Shown here piece after piece: positions 1 through 9,700 of a stretch of DNA of 26,777 bases; position 1 is the first letter of the stretch, and each line of letters opens with the position of its first letter. The position numbers and the translations under genes were made by a program. The stretch is taken from positions 1 through 26,777 of the forward strand of contig CAMLRX010000063.1 of assembly GCA_946482545.1 (NCBI GenBank). The letters run 5' to 3'. A model generated the notes under the pieces. The model saw only the letters and a program-made list of their open reading frames with translations. It was not told the DNA's origin and did no database searches. Source of the DNA: an uncultured Flavihumibacter sp. (GTDB taxonomy: Bacteria > Bacteroidota > Bacteroidia > Chitinophagales > Chitinophagaceae).

Positions 1-388
1 GGACCTCTTGAAAAAAGAAGACCGGCTTAGTGGAGATAATGTATGGTGTTATTCGCCTGTTGATGAGGTAAAGGCCAATCTGGCGCAAACTGGTTACCCA
101 CTTTCTTCCATCCATTTCATCAAAGGCAAGGTAGAGGAAACCCTGCCGCATCCGGAAATTGGAAAGATAGCCTTGCTTAGACTTGATACCGATTGGTATG
201 AGTCCACCAGGCATGAGTTGGAAACATTGTATGATCTGCTGGTGCCCGGCGGCATTCTGATCATAGATGATTATGGCCATTGGAGTGGAGCAAGAAAAGC
301 TGTAGATGAATTTTTCGCAGAAAGAGGTATCCGCATATTTTTAAACCGGATTGATTATACAGGCCGTATTGCTATTAAACCCAATTGA
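1..388 (+). CDS. TylF/macrocin-type O-methyltransferase, C-terminal part (5' end outside window)
   Basis: This is the C-terminal part of a SAM-dependent O-methyltransferase of the TylF (macrocin O-methyltransferase) family. The reading frame is open from base 2 to the TGA at 386-388, so the gene begins upstream; the TTG at base 8 is an internal codon, not a convincing start. Visible family hallmarks are ALLRLDTDWYEST, then LVPGGILIIDDYGHWSGARKAVDEF. The LDTD and IDDY acidic clusters are known in this family to bind the metal and substrate. It precedes a second putative methyltransferase by one base and then three glycosyltransferases, so it probably methylates a sugar or glycan precursor of a surface polysaccharide. 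The substrate cannot be read from the sequence. The SAM-binding N-terminus is missing from view because of the window edge, not because of a lesion. Confidence 0.85.
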   Translation, partial: DLLKKEDRLSGDNVWCYSPVDEVKANLAQTGYPLSSIHFIKGKVEETLPHPEIGKIALLRLDTDWYESTRHELETLYDLLVPGGILIIDDYGHWSGARKAVDEFFAERGIRIFLNRIDYTGRIAIKPN

Positions 389-389
389 T

Positions 390-1208
390 ATGAGTCTTTT
401 TAAATGGCTATTTCCCGATAAAGTTGAATTTAAATCACAAATTGATTTTCCTGCAGTGGCCCTGGAGCCTTTCATAGATAAAAACAGGTATGCGCTTTCT
501 CTCATTCCTAACTGGATTGATGAGGATGCATTTAAAAAATCCTGGTTCGATTATGGCGTTCCCTCCTTTATAAGGGGGGATATCAACAAGCCCATCAGCA
601 GAACCTTGACTTATTCAGACCTGCTGCTTTATTTTTCTGACAAACATTTTCCCCAACTGAATTATTTCGAAATTGGTGTTTCCGTTGGAAAGAACTTTTT
701 CCAAATGATCAATGGTCACGAAAAAGGGACTTTTACCGCTTTCGATATTGAAACAATAAATCCGGTACTTGAAAATGAGTTGGAACTGGTTGAAACTGAA
801 ACCTGGAAAACACCAGCCGATTCTATCAAGAAAAACGAGTCATACCTGAAAAAATACCGGAGGAATGCGCTGGATGTGCGCTATTTATGTGGGGATGTAT
901 GGGATGAAAATAGTTGGGCGAAGCTGAAAGGGAGTAAGTACAACATCGTTTTCTCGGATGCGCTTCATACGCCAAAGGCAATCTTGTTTGAATTTGAAAT
1001 GCTTGTTAAATATGATCTGCTGGATGAAAAATTCGTGATAGTATGGGATGACCTGGTGGGGAAAATGCAGAAATCCTTCTTCAGGATAATCAATAAATAC
1101 AAAAAGAATTACCCCATCCATGATATTTACCTGGTGAACATTAACGGATGGATTGGTGAGCATGAGCCGCCCCATACCGTTGGTATCATTTCCAGTTTTC
1201 CTTTGTAG
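390..1208 (+). CDS. Putative class I SAM-dependent methyltransferase in polysaccharide cluster
   Basis: A 272-residue protein read from the ATG at 390, one base after the stop of the upstream methyltransferase. An in-frame start at 351 would overlap that gene by 38 bases and is less likely. Residues 92-103 (YFEIGVSVGKNF) look like a Rossmann glycine-rich SAM loop, with an acidic residue at D119 (AFDIE) at the end of the next strand. Residues 186-198 (IVFSDALHTPKAI) resemble the D-x-x-H segment of the methyltransferase-24 group, and VIVWDDL near 216-222 forms a further strand end. The assignment rests on these motifs only. Together with the preceding TylF-like gene it suggests double methylation of a glycan, but this is inference. 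No signal peptide or membrane segment is seen, so it is probably cytoplasmic. Confidence 0.6.
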   Translation: MSLFKWLFPDKVEFKSQIDFPAVALEPFIDKNRYALSLIPNWIDEDAFKKSWFDYGVPSFIRGDINKPISRTLTYSDLLLYFSDKHFPQLNYFEIGVSVGKNFFQMINGHEKGTFTAFDIETINPVLENELELVETETWKTPADSIKKNESYLKKYRRNALDVRYLCGDVWDENSWAKLKGSKYNIVFSDALHTPKAILFEFEMLVKYDLLDEKFVIVWDDLVGKMQKSFFRIINKYKKNYPIHDIYLVNINGWIGEHEPPHTVGIISSFPL

Positions 1209-1209
1209 T

Positions 1210-2124
1210 ATGAAAACTGCGCTGACAAATCTTTCCAATCATTCTTTTAATGAAGGTCGTGAGAGACTGAACACTTCAGCTTTGAAGCATGGTGTGCAGG
1301 ACCTTTATTCTTTTTCTTTCGAATCATTTTCCGGAAAAGCGTTTTTTAAACAGTTTGCGCATATACTTACACAGCCAAGGGGATTGGGATATTGGCTCTG
1401 GAAGCCCTATATTATCCTGGAAACACTGGAACAATTAAACGATGGAGACGTTCTGATTTATTCTGATTGTGGAATTGAAATCATTGAAGATCTTAGTCCT
1501 TTGGTTGAAATTTGTGTCACTAAGCAGCCAGTGGTGCTGTTTGCCAATGGTAATTTATTAAATGCCGCCTGGACTAAACGGGATTGTTTTGTACGCATGA
1601 ATGCAGATATCCCTGCTTATTGGCTGGCCATACAATGTGATGCTTCTTTTGCGCTGTTTCGAAAAGGAAGTGATAGCGTGAAATTTGTACAGGAGTGGTT
1701 GAATTATGCATCTGACCAACATATTCTCACGGATGTTCCTAATTCCAGTGGTAAAAGAAATCTTCCCGGCTTTATTGAACACCGCCACGACCAGTCTATA
1801 TTATCCATTTTAGCAAAAAAGTACGGTTACCCTTTGTATAGACAGGCATCTCAATACGGGAATCATTATAAAATGCCTGAATTAAGAGTGCCAGGGGAGT
1901 TCAACTGTGTCAGTCAACGCTACCAGCAGGAACTGAGTTTCTATGCGCAAAATTGGTTCAGCAATTCGCCTTATCCACAGTTACTTCATCACCATAGATT
2001 ATTGAATGCGAAAAACAATACTGTGCAGAAACGCAGCATTGCTGTAGCATTAAGTTCTTATCTAAACCGGCTTTCGGGAAAGATATTCACTTTGTACTAC
2101 AAGAAATACACGAATAATGGTTGA
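1210..2124 (+). CDS. Putative glycosyltransferase, capsular-polysaccharide type
   Basis: A 304-residue protein read from the ATG at 1210, one base after the preceding stop; the longer frame from 1153 would overlap the upstream gene by 56 bases. Residues 59-66 (LGYWLWKP) and 79-88 (GDVLIYSDCG) form a pattern seen in GT-A-like transferases of capsule clusters, where the S-D-C-G stretch takes the place of the metal-binding DxD motif. A later HRHDQSILSILAKKYG stretch also fits this fold. No membrane segment is obvious. It sits between a methyltransferase and a GT2 glycosyltransferase and overlaps the latter by 8 bases, so translation of the two is probably coupled. Donor and acceptor sugars cannot be assigned. 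Family membership is moderately supported by motif resemblance only. Confidence 0.6.
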   Translation: MKTALTNLSNHSFNEGRERLNTSALKHGVQDLYSFSFESFSGKAFFKQFAHILTQPRGLGYWLWKPYIILETLEQLNDGDVLIYSDCGIEIIEDLSPLVEICVTKQPVVLFANGNLLNAAWTKRDCFVRMNADIPAYWLAIQCDASFALFRKGSDSVKFVQEWLNYASDQHILTDVPNSSGKRNLPGFIEHRHDQSILSILAKKYGYPLYRQASQYGNHYKMPELRVPGEFNCVSQRYQQELSFYAQNWFSNSPYPQLLHHHRLLNAKNNTVQKRSIAVALSSYLNRLSGKIFTLYYKKYTNNG

Positions 2125-3043
2125 ACCGAATGCCCCATACCCATTAATAACCGTTGTAATTCCAACTTATAATTCGCAAAATGAATTAGAAGCGGCTATT
2201 ACAAGTGTGCAATCACAGCTTTTTTTAAACTGGGAACTTATAATTATAGACGGGGCCTCTTCAGACAACACACCGGATATCATCAGGAAGTACGCGAACA
2301 ATGATACGCGGATCAGTTATATTTCGGAGGAAGACAAGGGAGTGTACGACGCTATGAATAAGGGCATATCGCTTGCTAGAGGAGAGTGGGTATACTTTTT
2401 AGGATCTGACGATAAACTTTATGCTGAGAAAGTTTTTTCAGAAGTGGCGCCAATGCTGCAACATGCGGCGGGACAGTTCGTTTATGGCAACGTAAGAATG
2501 GGAGATCGCCCCGAAAAATATGATGGTCCTTTTGATTTCAGGAAACTGCTGATCAAAAATATTCCACATCAGGCCAGTTTTTATAAGAAAGAACTGTTCA
2601 ATAAGTTTGGGCTTTACGACCAGCGTTACAGGCAGCATGCAGACTGGGCGCTGAATATAAAATGTTTCAGGCAGGCCGATCCATTATATATTGACGTACT
2701 TGTTGGTATTTTTGGATTGGGGGGCATCAGTGGTGAACACGATAAATTATTTTTAAGGGAAGTGTTGCTGCCTGAAAAAATGAACTGGCTAAAAGAAGAA
2801 GGAAAGCAGGTGCTTCGAAATATCAGGAGTTATGATATTGTATGGAGAATGGTCAGGAACGCCTCTTTTAAAGACAAGGGGGACTTTGAGCAAGCGTTTT
2901 TAAAATTGGAAGTGCCTATGATAGTTAATAGTATGTTTCATGTGCAGCACTGTATTCCTGTAAGGCTACTTAAAAACGGATTTGTCTCGAAAACTTTAAT
3001 GACGGCGAATTATTTGTATAACAGGATAATTTTCAGGCTTTGA
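2117..3043 (+). CDS. Family 2 glycosyltransferase (WcaA-like)
   Basis: A 308-residue GT2 glycosyltransferase that transfers a sugar from a nucleotide donor, probably onto a lipid-linked glycan at the inner membrane. Residues 10-20 (LITVVIPTYNS) form the first Rossmann strand. D45 with GASSDNT (46-52) binds the nucleotide, EDKGVYDAMNKGI (72-84) is a very typical GT2 stretch, and SDD (97-99) serves as the DxD metal site. The PHQASFYKKELF segment near 151-162 is also typical of this subgroup. The ATG at 2117 lies inside the upstream gene (8-base overlap), and the stop at 3041-3043 overlaps the ATG of the next glycosyltransferase. This strongly suggests one operon. Base composition is noticeably AT-rich compared with the right half of the window, as is common for polysaccharide loci. 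Confidence 0.88.
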   Translation: MVEPNAPYPLITVVIPTYNSQNELEAAITSVQSQLFLNWELIIIDGASSDNTPDIIRKYANNDTRISYISEEDKGVYDAMNKGISLARGEWVYFLGSDDKLYAEKVFSEVAPMLQHAAGQFVYGNVRMGDRPEKYDGPFDFRKLLIKNIPHQASFYKKELFNKFGLYDQRYRQHADWALNIKCFRQADPLYIDVLVGIFGLGGISGEHDKLFLREVLLPEKMNWLKEEGKQVLRNIRSYDIVWRMVRNASFKDKGDFEQAFLKLEVPMIVNSMFHVQHCIPVRLLKNGFVSKTLMTANYLYNRIIFRL

Positions 3044-4044
3044 TGTTGTCCATTATTATCGTTAACTATAAATCAGTTCAACATATCCTGAACTGCCTCC
3101 AATCCGCATCCCGGTACCCTGGTTTTCTTTCGTATGAATGGATCGTGGTTGATAACGAAGTTGACGGCGATTGTATGGAACGGATAAAGCAGGCCTTCCC
3201 CTCGGTGAAGTATTTTCGTATGGGGTATAATGCCGGGTTTGCCCGTGCAAACAATGCCGGTATGCGAATAGCTTCCGGAGATGTTTTTTTATTGCTTAAC
3301 CCTGATGTATTATTTTCTTCAGATGTTTTACCCAGTTGTTTAAAAAGGTTCAATGAATCTTCCTACGCTGCTTGCAGCGTTCAACTCCGGTTTGCCGACG
3401 GCACACCGCAGATTACCGGAAATTATTTTATAAAGGGAGCGTTGAATCTGCTGCTGCCTTTACCTTACATAGGAAGGCTGGTTAAGAAGGCCGGACAGTT
3501 TTTTGGGGTAAAGAAAACAAATGTTGAAGAAGCCAAAAGTTTGGAAGTGGTGGATTGGATCAATGGCGCTTTCCTGATGGTAAAAAAAGAGGTAGTGCGA
3601 CAAGCCGGTATGCTTGACGAAGATTTTTTTCTTTATGCTGAAGAAATAGAATGGTGCAGCCGGTTGAGAAAAACCGGAGAATTATGCGTTTATGGAGACC
3701 TTGATATTGTTCACCTGCAGGGAGAAACGATAAATGCGGCTACTGGCAACCAGGAAAAAGGCTACTACAACTTATACGATAAAAAAGGGCTTCAGTTGAT
3801 TGTATCTAATTTATTGCGCGTTCGGAAGCAGTGGGGGCTGCTTTGGTATTTGTTTCACCTGACCGCTTATTCATTTGCTGCGTTGTTGTACCTGTTCATC
3901 TTTCCAATCCAAAATCTTATTTCCGGAAAGCTTGTGTTGCATAATGCGAATAAAGCATCGGGTTTCTTTACGAATATGATAAAAATATGGCGCCTCTTTC
4001 CAAAAATGGTAAGACTGACGCCACATTTTTACAAGATGATTTAA
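3043..4044 (+). CDS. Family 2 glycosyltransferase, rhamnosyltransferase (WbbL)-like
   Basis: A 333-residue GT2 enzyme. The ATG at 3043 shares its A with the TGA of the upstream gene (TGATG), a sign of translational coupling; a TTG at 3040 is possible but less likely. Residues 1-9 (MLSIIIVNY) start the nucleotide-binding fold. GYNAGFARANNAG (61-73) and NPDVL (86-90) are typical of the WbbL/dTDP-rhamnose transferase subgroup, where NPD stands at the metal-binding site. The EDFFLYAEEIEWCSR segment near residue 195 is the usual acceptor-side motif with the probable catalytic base. A hydrophobic stretch near 265-290 may attach it to the inner membrane. It is the last gene of the polysaccharide operon and is convergent with the YfhO-like gene 7 bases away. 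The actual sugar is unknown. Confidence 0.87.
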   Translation: MLSIIIVNYKSVQHILNCLQSASRYPGFLSYEWIVVDNEVDGDCMERIKQAFPSVKYFRMGYNAGFARANNAGMRIASGDVFLLLNPDVLFSSDVLPSCLKRFNESSYAACSVQLRFADGTPQITGNYFIKGALNLLLPLPYIGRLVKKAGQFFGVKKTNVEEAKSLEVVDWINGAFLMVKKEVVRQAGMLDEDFFLYAEEIEWCSRLRKTGELCVYGDLDIVHLQGETINAATGNQEKGYYNLYDKKGLQLIVSNLLRVRKQWGLLWYLFHLTAYSFAALLYLFIFPIQNLISGKLVLHNANKASGFFTNMIKIWRLFPKMVRLTPHFYKMI

Positions 4045-4051
4045 GTAGAAT

Positions 4052-6598
4052 TTATACTTTATTCTTCAGCCTTGAATAATTTTTCCATCCTACAAAAGCG
4101 GCCAGCAAAATGAGTAGGTAAGTGACTGCGGCCGCGCCCATGGTAATCATTGACCCTGTTTTATAACTCTGCGGCTCAAAACGAAATTCTATCTCATTTT
4201 GCCCGGCAGGAATTTTCATACCGCGTAAGATGTAGTTTACTTTACAAAAGTCTGCTTTACTGCCGTTGATATAAGCGTTCCACCCTTGTTTGTAATATAC
4301 TTCACTGAACACGGCGAATTGTGGTGTAACCGCATTGGTTTTATACCTGATCAGGTCATTTTTGTTTTCCAGCCAGGTGATGGTCGCGGTTGAATCATAT
4401 ACGGGCTGATCGCCTGCAATAGCTTTGAATTTTTCCTGAACAATCGCTACTTCCTTTAGTGGCATGCTATCTAATGCGGCCATTTCCGCATCTGCATTTG
4501 GAACGTATTTGATGGAGCGGGCAAGCCAGCATGGTCCAAATGCTTCAGGATTCAGTTGCGCCACGGGTTGATTATTCGATGGGTTTGAAACAATAAAATA
4601 CCGCGTATTCATCATATTAAACGCCTGCATGTTTCCTTTGGAAAGCTGAAACTCAATAAAGTCCTGGTATAGTTCCAGCTTTGCCGGGCTATATCCCCCG
4701 ACAGAATTGTGAAAAAAAGAAGCCCTGGAACTATTGAAAGGCCCTTGCTGGTCGGCCTGATCGAAAACACGGAATGGAGGATTATTGTCTTGTTTGATTT
4801 GCAGGTCAGCCTGTGTGGGCTGGGTTTCAAAATCTGATTTTTCAATAAAATTATTGCTGTTAAGATACCTTCTTCCCACGGAGAGTATGTCGAAGCTGCT
4901 TAATAATAAGAGTGCGGGTAAGACGATGTTGAGTTTTAGTTTTTGCTTTAGGAAGAACCAGATAAGTCCCGCACCCAATGCGATGAGCAGTAAACTCCTG
5001 AACAGATCACTTCCGAAAAGACTTCTCCTGTCGTCTTGTAACGCTTTCACAATGGAACTGCCGAAAGATTCGGCTTGTTGCTGAACCTGCGGCGAAGCGT
5101 TGGCGCCTGCCTGCTGAAGCATCATCCCTGAAAGATTTTGTTTTAACCCTTTATCGGTTTCGTTGCTGAAATCGGAACTGATGTAAAAGAAAAGCATTCC
5201 TGCTGCTATTATTCCGGTGGCGATCAGCGACTTTTTAAAGATGGCCAGAACATGCTTGTATTCGTCTTTCCCTGATGCAAGTCGCTCCAAAGCCAGCGCG
5301 GCAAGTGTTGGGAACGCAAGTTGAGGAATAACGAGCGACATCGCCGGCGCGCGGAACTTGTTATAAAAAGGAAGCGAATCAAACAGGAAATAGTTGACCG
5401 CCTCAAGGTTTTTCCCCCACGATAAAACAAACGCGACAGCAGAAGCGATGATGATCCACCACTTGTGCCAGGAATCAACATAAAAACAGCCGAAAATAAA
5501 GAGAAAAACAATAATAGCACCCAGGTAAACAGGCCCCGCATGAGAGGGTTGGTTGCCCCAATAGGCGGGAAGTTGTTTTACGAACTGGTTCGCCTGGTCC
5601 TCGCCCATACCGGTAAGTTCAGAAAGCTTTTCAGCAGTTTTTGTGTTTTCGCCAAATTCACTTTTTAATTCATTGTTTACAACCGTTGGAACACTGCCGC
5701 CATACAAGCGGGGAACCATAACTGTAAAAGATTCACCTATACCATAGCTTCCATAGAGAAACGCATAATCTTTATCCAATCCACCTTTGGTCCTCGTAGC
5801 GCTGTTGGGCTTTGTTAATTCAGATGCGCCGCCACGCATGGTTTCTTTCGCATACTCCTGCAGGGGAAGCATACTCACTGCATAGTTGGCGAAACCGATT
5901 AGCGTGGAAGCCACTAGTACGATCAGGGGTTTTACCAGTGCTGCACTGGATTTTGCTTTTATAGACCAAATAATAAAAACAAGGCAGAGAATGCCCAATG
6001 TAATTAGTGTGTAATATACTATTTGAAGGTGCTGGGAAGCCACCATAAGTCCGAAAGCTAGGATAGTGGTTATTGCTCCTGCCCAGTATTTCCTATTGAA
6101 AAGTAATATGGCCCCGCCAATCACCGCTGGAGCGTAGGAGATGGCCAGCATTTTTGTGTTGTGCCCAACAGAAAGAATAATTGGATTGTAGGTGGAATAT
6201 GCATAGGCAATTGAAGCCAAAACTGCTATGATGGGCCTAATGCCTAACGACATACTCAAAATGTAAAAACAAACACAGGCCAGGAAAAAGTAGCCGACTG
6301 GAACCGGCAGACCAAGCATCAGTATTTCTTGTATATAACCTATATGGAGTACTGGTCCCTCCATCGCAAATGTATACGCAGGCATTCCACCAAACATACT
6401 GTTACTCCACAAAGGAAAATGCCCGTATTGATCCCTGAATTCAAAAGACTGCTGCGCCATTCCTCTCCAACCCGCAGTATCATGCTGATCAAGTACCATT
6501 CCCTGTAATGCGGGGATGCAAAATAAGACCGATACCAGAAGAAAAACCGCGATCGCGGCGAAATGCGGCACTACTTTCTTTTGAAAAAAAGCATTCAT
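4052..6598 (-). CDS. YfhO-family multi-pass membrane protein
   Basis: An 848-residue inner-membrane protein of the YfhO family when read from the ATG at 6598. The same frame continues to an ATG at 6679, but that would leave only 36 bp to the divergent gene, and the first 27 residues would precede the first membrane helix without purpose. From the chosen start, helix 1 spans about 13-35 and is followed by the DQHD-T-AGWRG segment (37-46) and FPLWSNSMFGGMPAYTF, both characteristic of this family and resembling the first periplasmic loop of GT-C transferases. Many further helices follow, then a large extracytoplasmic C-terminal domain ending with one helix and a basic tail (NYSRLKNKV). YfhO of Bacillus subtilis is linked to teichoic acid glycosylation, so a lipid-linked sugar transfer role is plausible next to the polysaccharide operon. 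It is not proven here. Confidence 0.8.
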   Translation of the reverse strand: MNAFFQKKVVPHFAAIAVFLLVSVLFCIPALQGMVLDQHDTAGWRGMAQQSFEFRDQYGHFPLWSNSMFGGMPAYTFAMEGPVLHIGYIQEILMLGLPVPVGYFFLACVCFYILSMSLGIRPIIAVLASIAYAYSTYNPIILSVGHNTKMLAISYAPAVIGGAILLFNRKYWAGAITTILAFGLMVASQHLQIVYYTLITLGILCLVFIIWSIKAKSSAALVKPLIVLVASTLIGFANYAVSMLPLQEYAKETMRGGASELTKPNSATRTKGGLDKDYAFLYGSYGIGESFTVMVPRLYGGSVPTVVNNELKSEFGENTKTAEKLSELTGMGEDQANQFVKQLPAYWGNQPSHAGPVYLGAIIVFLFIFGCFYVDSWHKWWIIIASAVAFVLSWGKNLEAVNYFLFDSLPFYNKFRAPAMSLVIPQLAFPTLAALALERLASGKDEYKHVLAIFKKSLIATGIIAAGMLFFYISSDFSNETDKGLKQNLSGMMLQQAGANASPQVQQQAESFGSSIVKALQDDRRSLFGSDLFRSLLLIALGAGLIWFFLKQKLKLNIVLPALLLLSSFDILSVGRRYLNSNNFIEKSDFETQPTQADLQIKQDNNPPFRVFDQADQQGPFNSSRASFFHNSVGGYSPAKLELYQDFIEFQLSKGNMQAFNMMNTRYFIVSNPSNNQPVAQLNPEAFGPCWLARSIKYVPNADAEMAALDSMPLKEVAIVQEKFKAIAGDQPVYDSTATITWLENKNDLIRYKTNAVTPQFAVFSEVYYKQGWNAYINGSKADFCKVNYILRGMKIPAGQNEIEFRFEPQSYKTGSMITMGAAAVTYLLILLAAFVGWKNYSRLKNKV

Positions 6599-6715
6599 AC
6601 GTTTAAAAATTATGCGGGGCAAAATAAGGTATTTTAGATGAAATGAGCCATAAATCAACGGAATATGCTTATCATTCAACGTTTTTGAAATATATTTAGG
6701 TTCGATATTGTTTAT

Positions 6716-9700
6716 ATGCGTTATTGCCCTAAACCTTGCATTGCAAAACCTGTTTTCATACTTTTTATTTTATTGCTGGCTTGTGCACGTGGTTTCGCTG
6801 TAGAAGATTCTGTTAGAGGTAAGAATCAACGGCTTAAAATTTCTACTTCAGCGTCTTTGTCCTGCAACAACTGGTTTTACGGTATAAATCCTGGTGATGG
6901 TATTAAAGTGGGAGATATTGACGTTTCCGGCAATCAGATGACTGTTGAAGCTGTTTTTAATAGAACTGTAGCTTACACGGGCAGTTATTTATATGCGGGT
7001 AATATTGTCTCCAAGCATGATGATCCTTCAAATACTAATTATCTCCTGCGTCCAAACAGCGCTGAAATTACAACCAGTAATGGCTACTTTGCAACACCTC
7101 AGGTTTGTGATATTCAACTGAACCGAACGTACCATGTGGCCATGGTGTATGACGGAAGTACATTAAAGTTCTACAGGAACGGTTACCTGATGAGCGAGGT
7201 GGCAGCAACCGGGGACCTCTATCAAAATGATTTTATTACTACAATTGGTGAGAAAGCGTTTGGTTCGCCTTCTCTTGCGGAGAACCTTAAAGGCTACATA
7301 AATGAGGTCAGAATCTGGAGTGTTGCCAGAACACAACAGCAAATCAGGGACAATATGACCGGATCACTCGCCAATCCTTCGGCACAAGCAGGTTTGCGCG
7401 GCTATTATACGTTTGATAATCTGGTAAATAAACAGGGGAATATATTGTTTAATGGAGCACTTTCAGGCGGTGCCGCCATTAGCAGGACGAATCCCGCATG
7501 TAATAATTTTGTGATTGATTCCTGTAATATCATTCCAACACCAACACTTGCCATCCCGGATTTCACAATTCCTTCTTCTGTGTGTGCAAACGAACCGGTA
7601 ACCATAACCAATAATTCCATCGGAGCATCAAGCTATTACTGGAATTTCTGTGCGGCAAATCTATCCAGCATCCCTGCGGCTCAGAATCTTGGAAACCTTG
7701 GTGGTTACCTGCAAGGCCCGGTGTTTATGGACTATGCATTAGACAACGGTAATTATTACGGTTTTGTTGTTAATAACTTCCCGGGAGGACTGGTAAGACT
7801 GGATTTTGGAAATAGTTTGTTGAATACACCCGTGGCCGTGAACCTCGGCAATTTCGGAGGAGCAATTCCCAATAGCGCCGAAGGAATTCAGGTGGTGAAG
7901 AACGAAGGGAAATGGTATGCGATTATTGTAGGAGGAACACAAGCAGCGGGCCAGTCAAGAGTGGTGAAAATAAATTTCGGAACAGCATTAAACAACGCAG
8001 CGCCTATTGCCACAAACTGGGGAAATAATTTCGGCCTTGCTTTTCCGATAGACCTGCATCTGTTCCAGGATGGCAACAGATGGTATGGGTTTACGATTAA
8101 TTCTGCAAACAATACCCTTACCCGTTTTGACTTTACAGAAAGTTTTGAAAATACACCCACTGGCTCCACCGTTCCACTTCCTTCAGTGTTTGATTACCCA
8201 ACGGGTATTTATACAATGTTCAGTAACGGAAACTGGTATACTTTTATAACAAATGAATCCCCTTCCGCAGGAAGCCCAACCTTGATCAGGCTTGATTTTG
8301 GCAACTCACTTTTGAATATGCCCGTTCCTGTGAATTTAGGCAATCCAGGAAATGCGCTTACCCGCCCGAGGGATATTACTGTATTCAATTATTGCGGCAA
8401 TGTTTCAGCATTCGTTGTGAATTCAATCACGAATGAACTGGTAAGAATAGATTTTGGAGACAATTTGCTGAATACGCCTTCAGGGACCAAAATAGGCAAT
8501 ATTGGGGGATTAGACTTTCCACATAGTATTTCAAAAATTTTCCGGCAGGGTGGGGATGTGTATTGTTTCACTACCAACGTCAACAACAACACCATCACCC
8601 GTTTCAAATTTGAAGGCTGCAACAACCCCGATCTCCCCGGCACTTCCGATATAACACCTCAGAACCTCATCTACAAAACCCCCGGCACCTACAACATCTC
8701 CCTCACCGTGGATGAGGGCCTCCCCACGCAGGCTTCCATCTGTAAACAAATTATCGTAAAACCCGAGGCCGCCCCAGAATTCTCCTTTATACAAGATGTT
8801 TGCGATCCCGCGCTCATCCATTTCAAAAACGAGTCTTCCAATTATACAACCCTCACCTGGGATTTTGGCAACGGCAGAACTGAAACCAATTCCGATGCGC
8901 CGGATGTTACTTATAACCCCTTCGGAACGTACACCGTACAACTGAAGGCTGATTTACAGAACGGCTGTTCCAAAACAATTTCTAAAGAAGTACCTGTATT
9001 GTTGCTGCGCGATTCACTCATCATCAACCGTGATTCCATATACTGCTTCGGAAAACCCGTTCAACTCAATGCGTTGCCAGCGCTTTCTTACTGCTGGACG
9101 CCCGCTGCCGGACTGTCTGATCCCACCATTGCGAATCCTGTGATCAATACGCCCGTACAACAAACCACCTATTTCCTGAATGCGCTGAAACCGATCGGAA
9201 ATCTGGTCAACAATCCCGGGTTTACGAATGGGAACAACGGCTTCACTTCCGATTATAATTTTAATCCCGGGACTGGGGTGAATGAAGGGGTATATACTGT
9301 TTCAGCCAACATTCCCGCGTGGCACCCCAGTTTTGCGAATTGCGGCGACCATACGAACGGCACAGGCGATATGTTGCTGGTAAACGGCTCCGGAACGCCC
9401 AATGCAAGAGTTTGGTCGCAAACTATTCCTATCCAGCCCAATACCAACTACGCCTTTTCAGCATGGATTCAAACACTGGTGCCTTCAAACCCTGCACAAC
9501 TTCAGTTTTCTATCAATGGTGTTCAGTTGGGAACAACCATCAGCGCCAATGCGGCCACCTGCAGGTGGGACCAGTTTTATGCGGTATGGAACTCGGGAAA
9601 CAGTAGCTCTGCCGTTATTTCTATTGTAAACATCAACCTGAATACCGGCGGAAATGATTTCGCACTCGATGATATTTCTTTCGCACCCTTACAAATGGTC

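Noticed and set aside
6599..6679. N-terminal extension of the YfhO-like protein to an ATG at 6679
   Set aside because: It would leave 36 bp for two divergent promoters and adds 27 residues ahead of the normal family start, so the ATG at 6598 was chosen.
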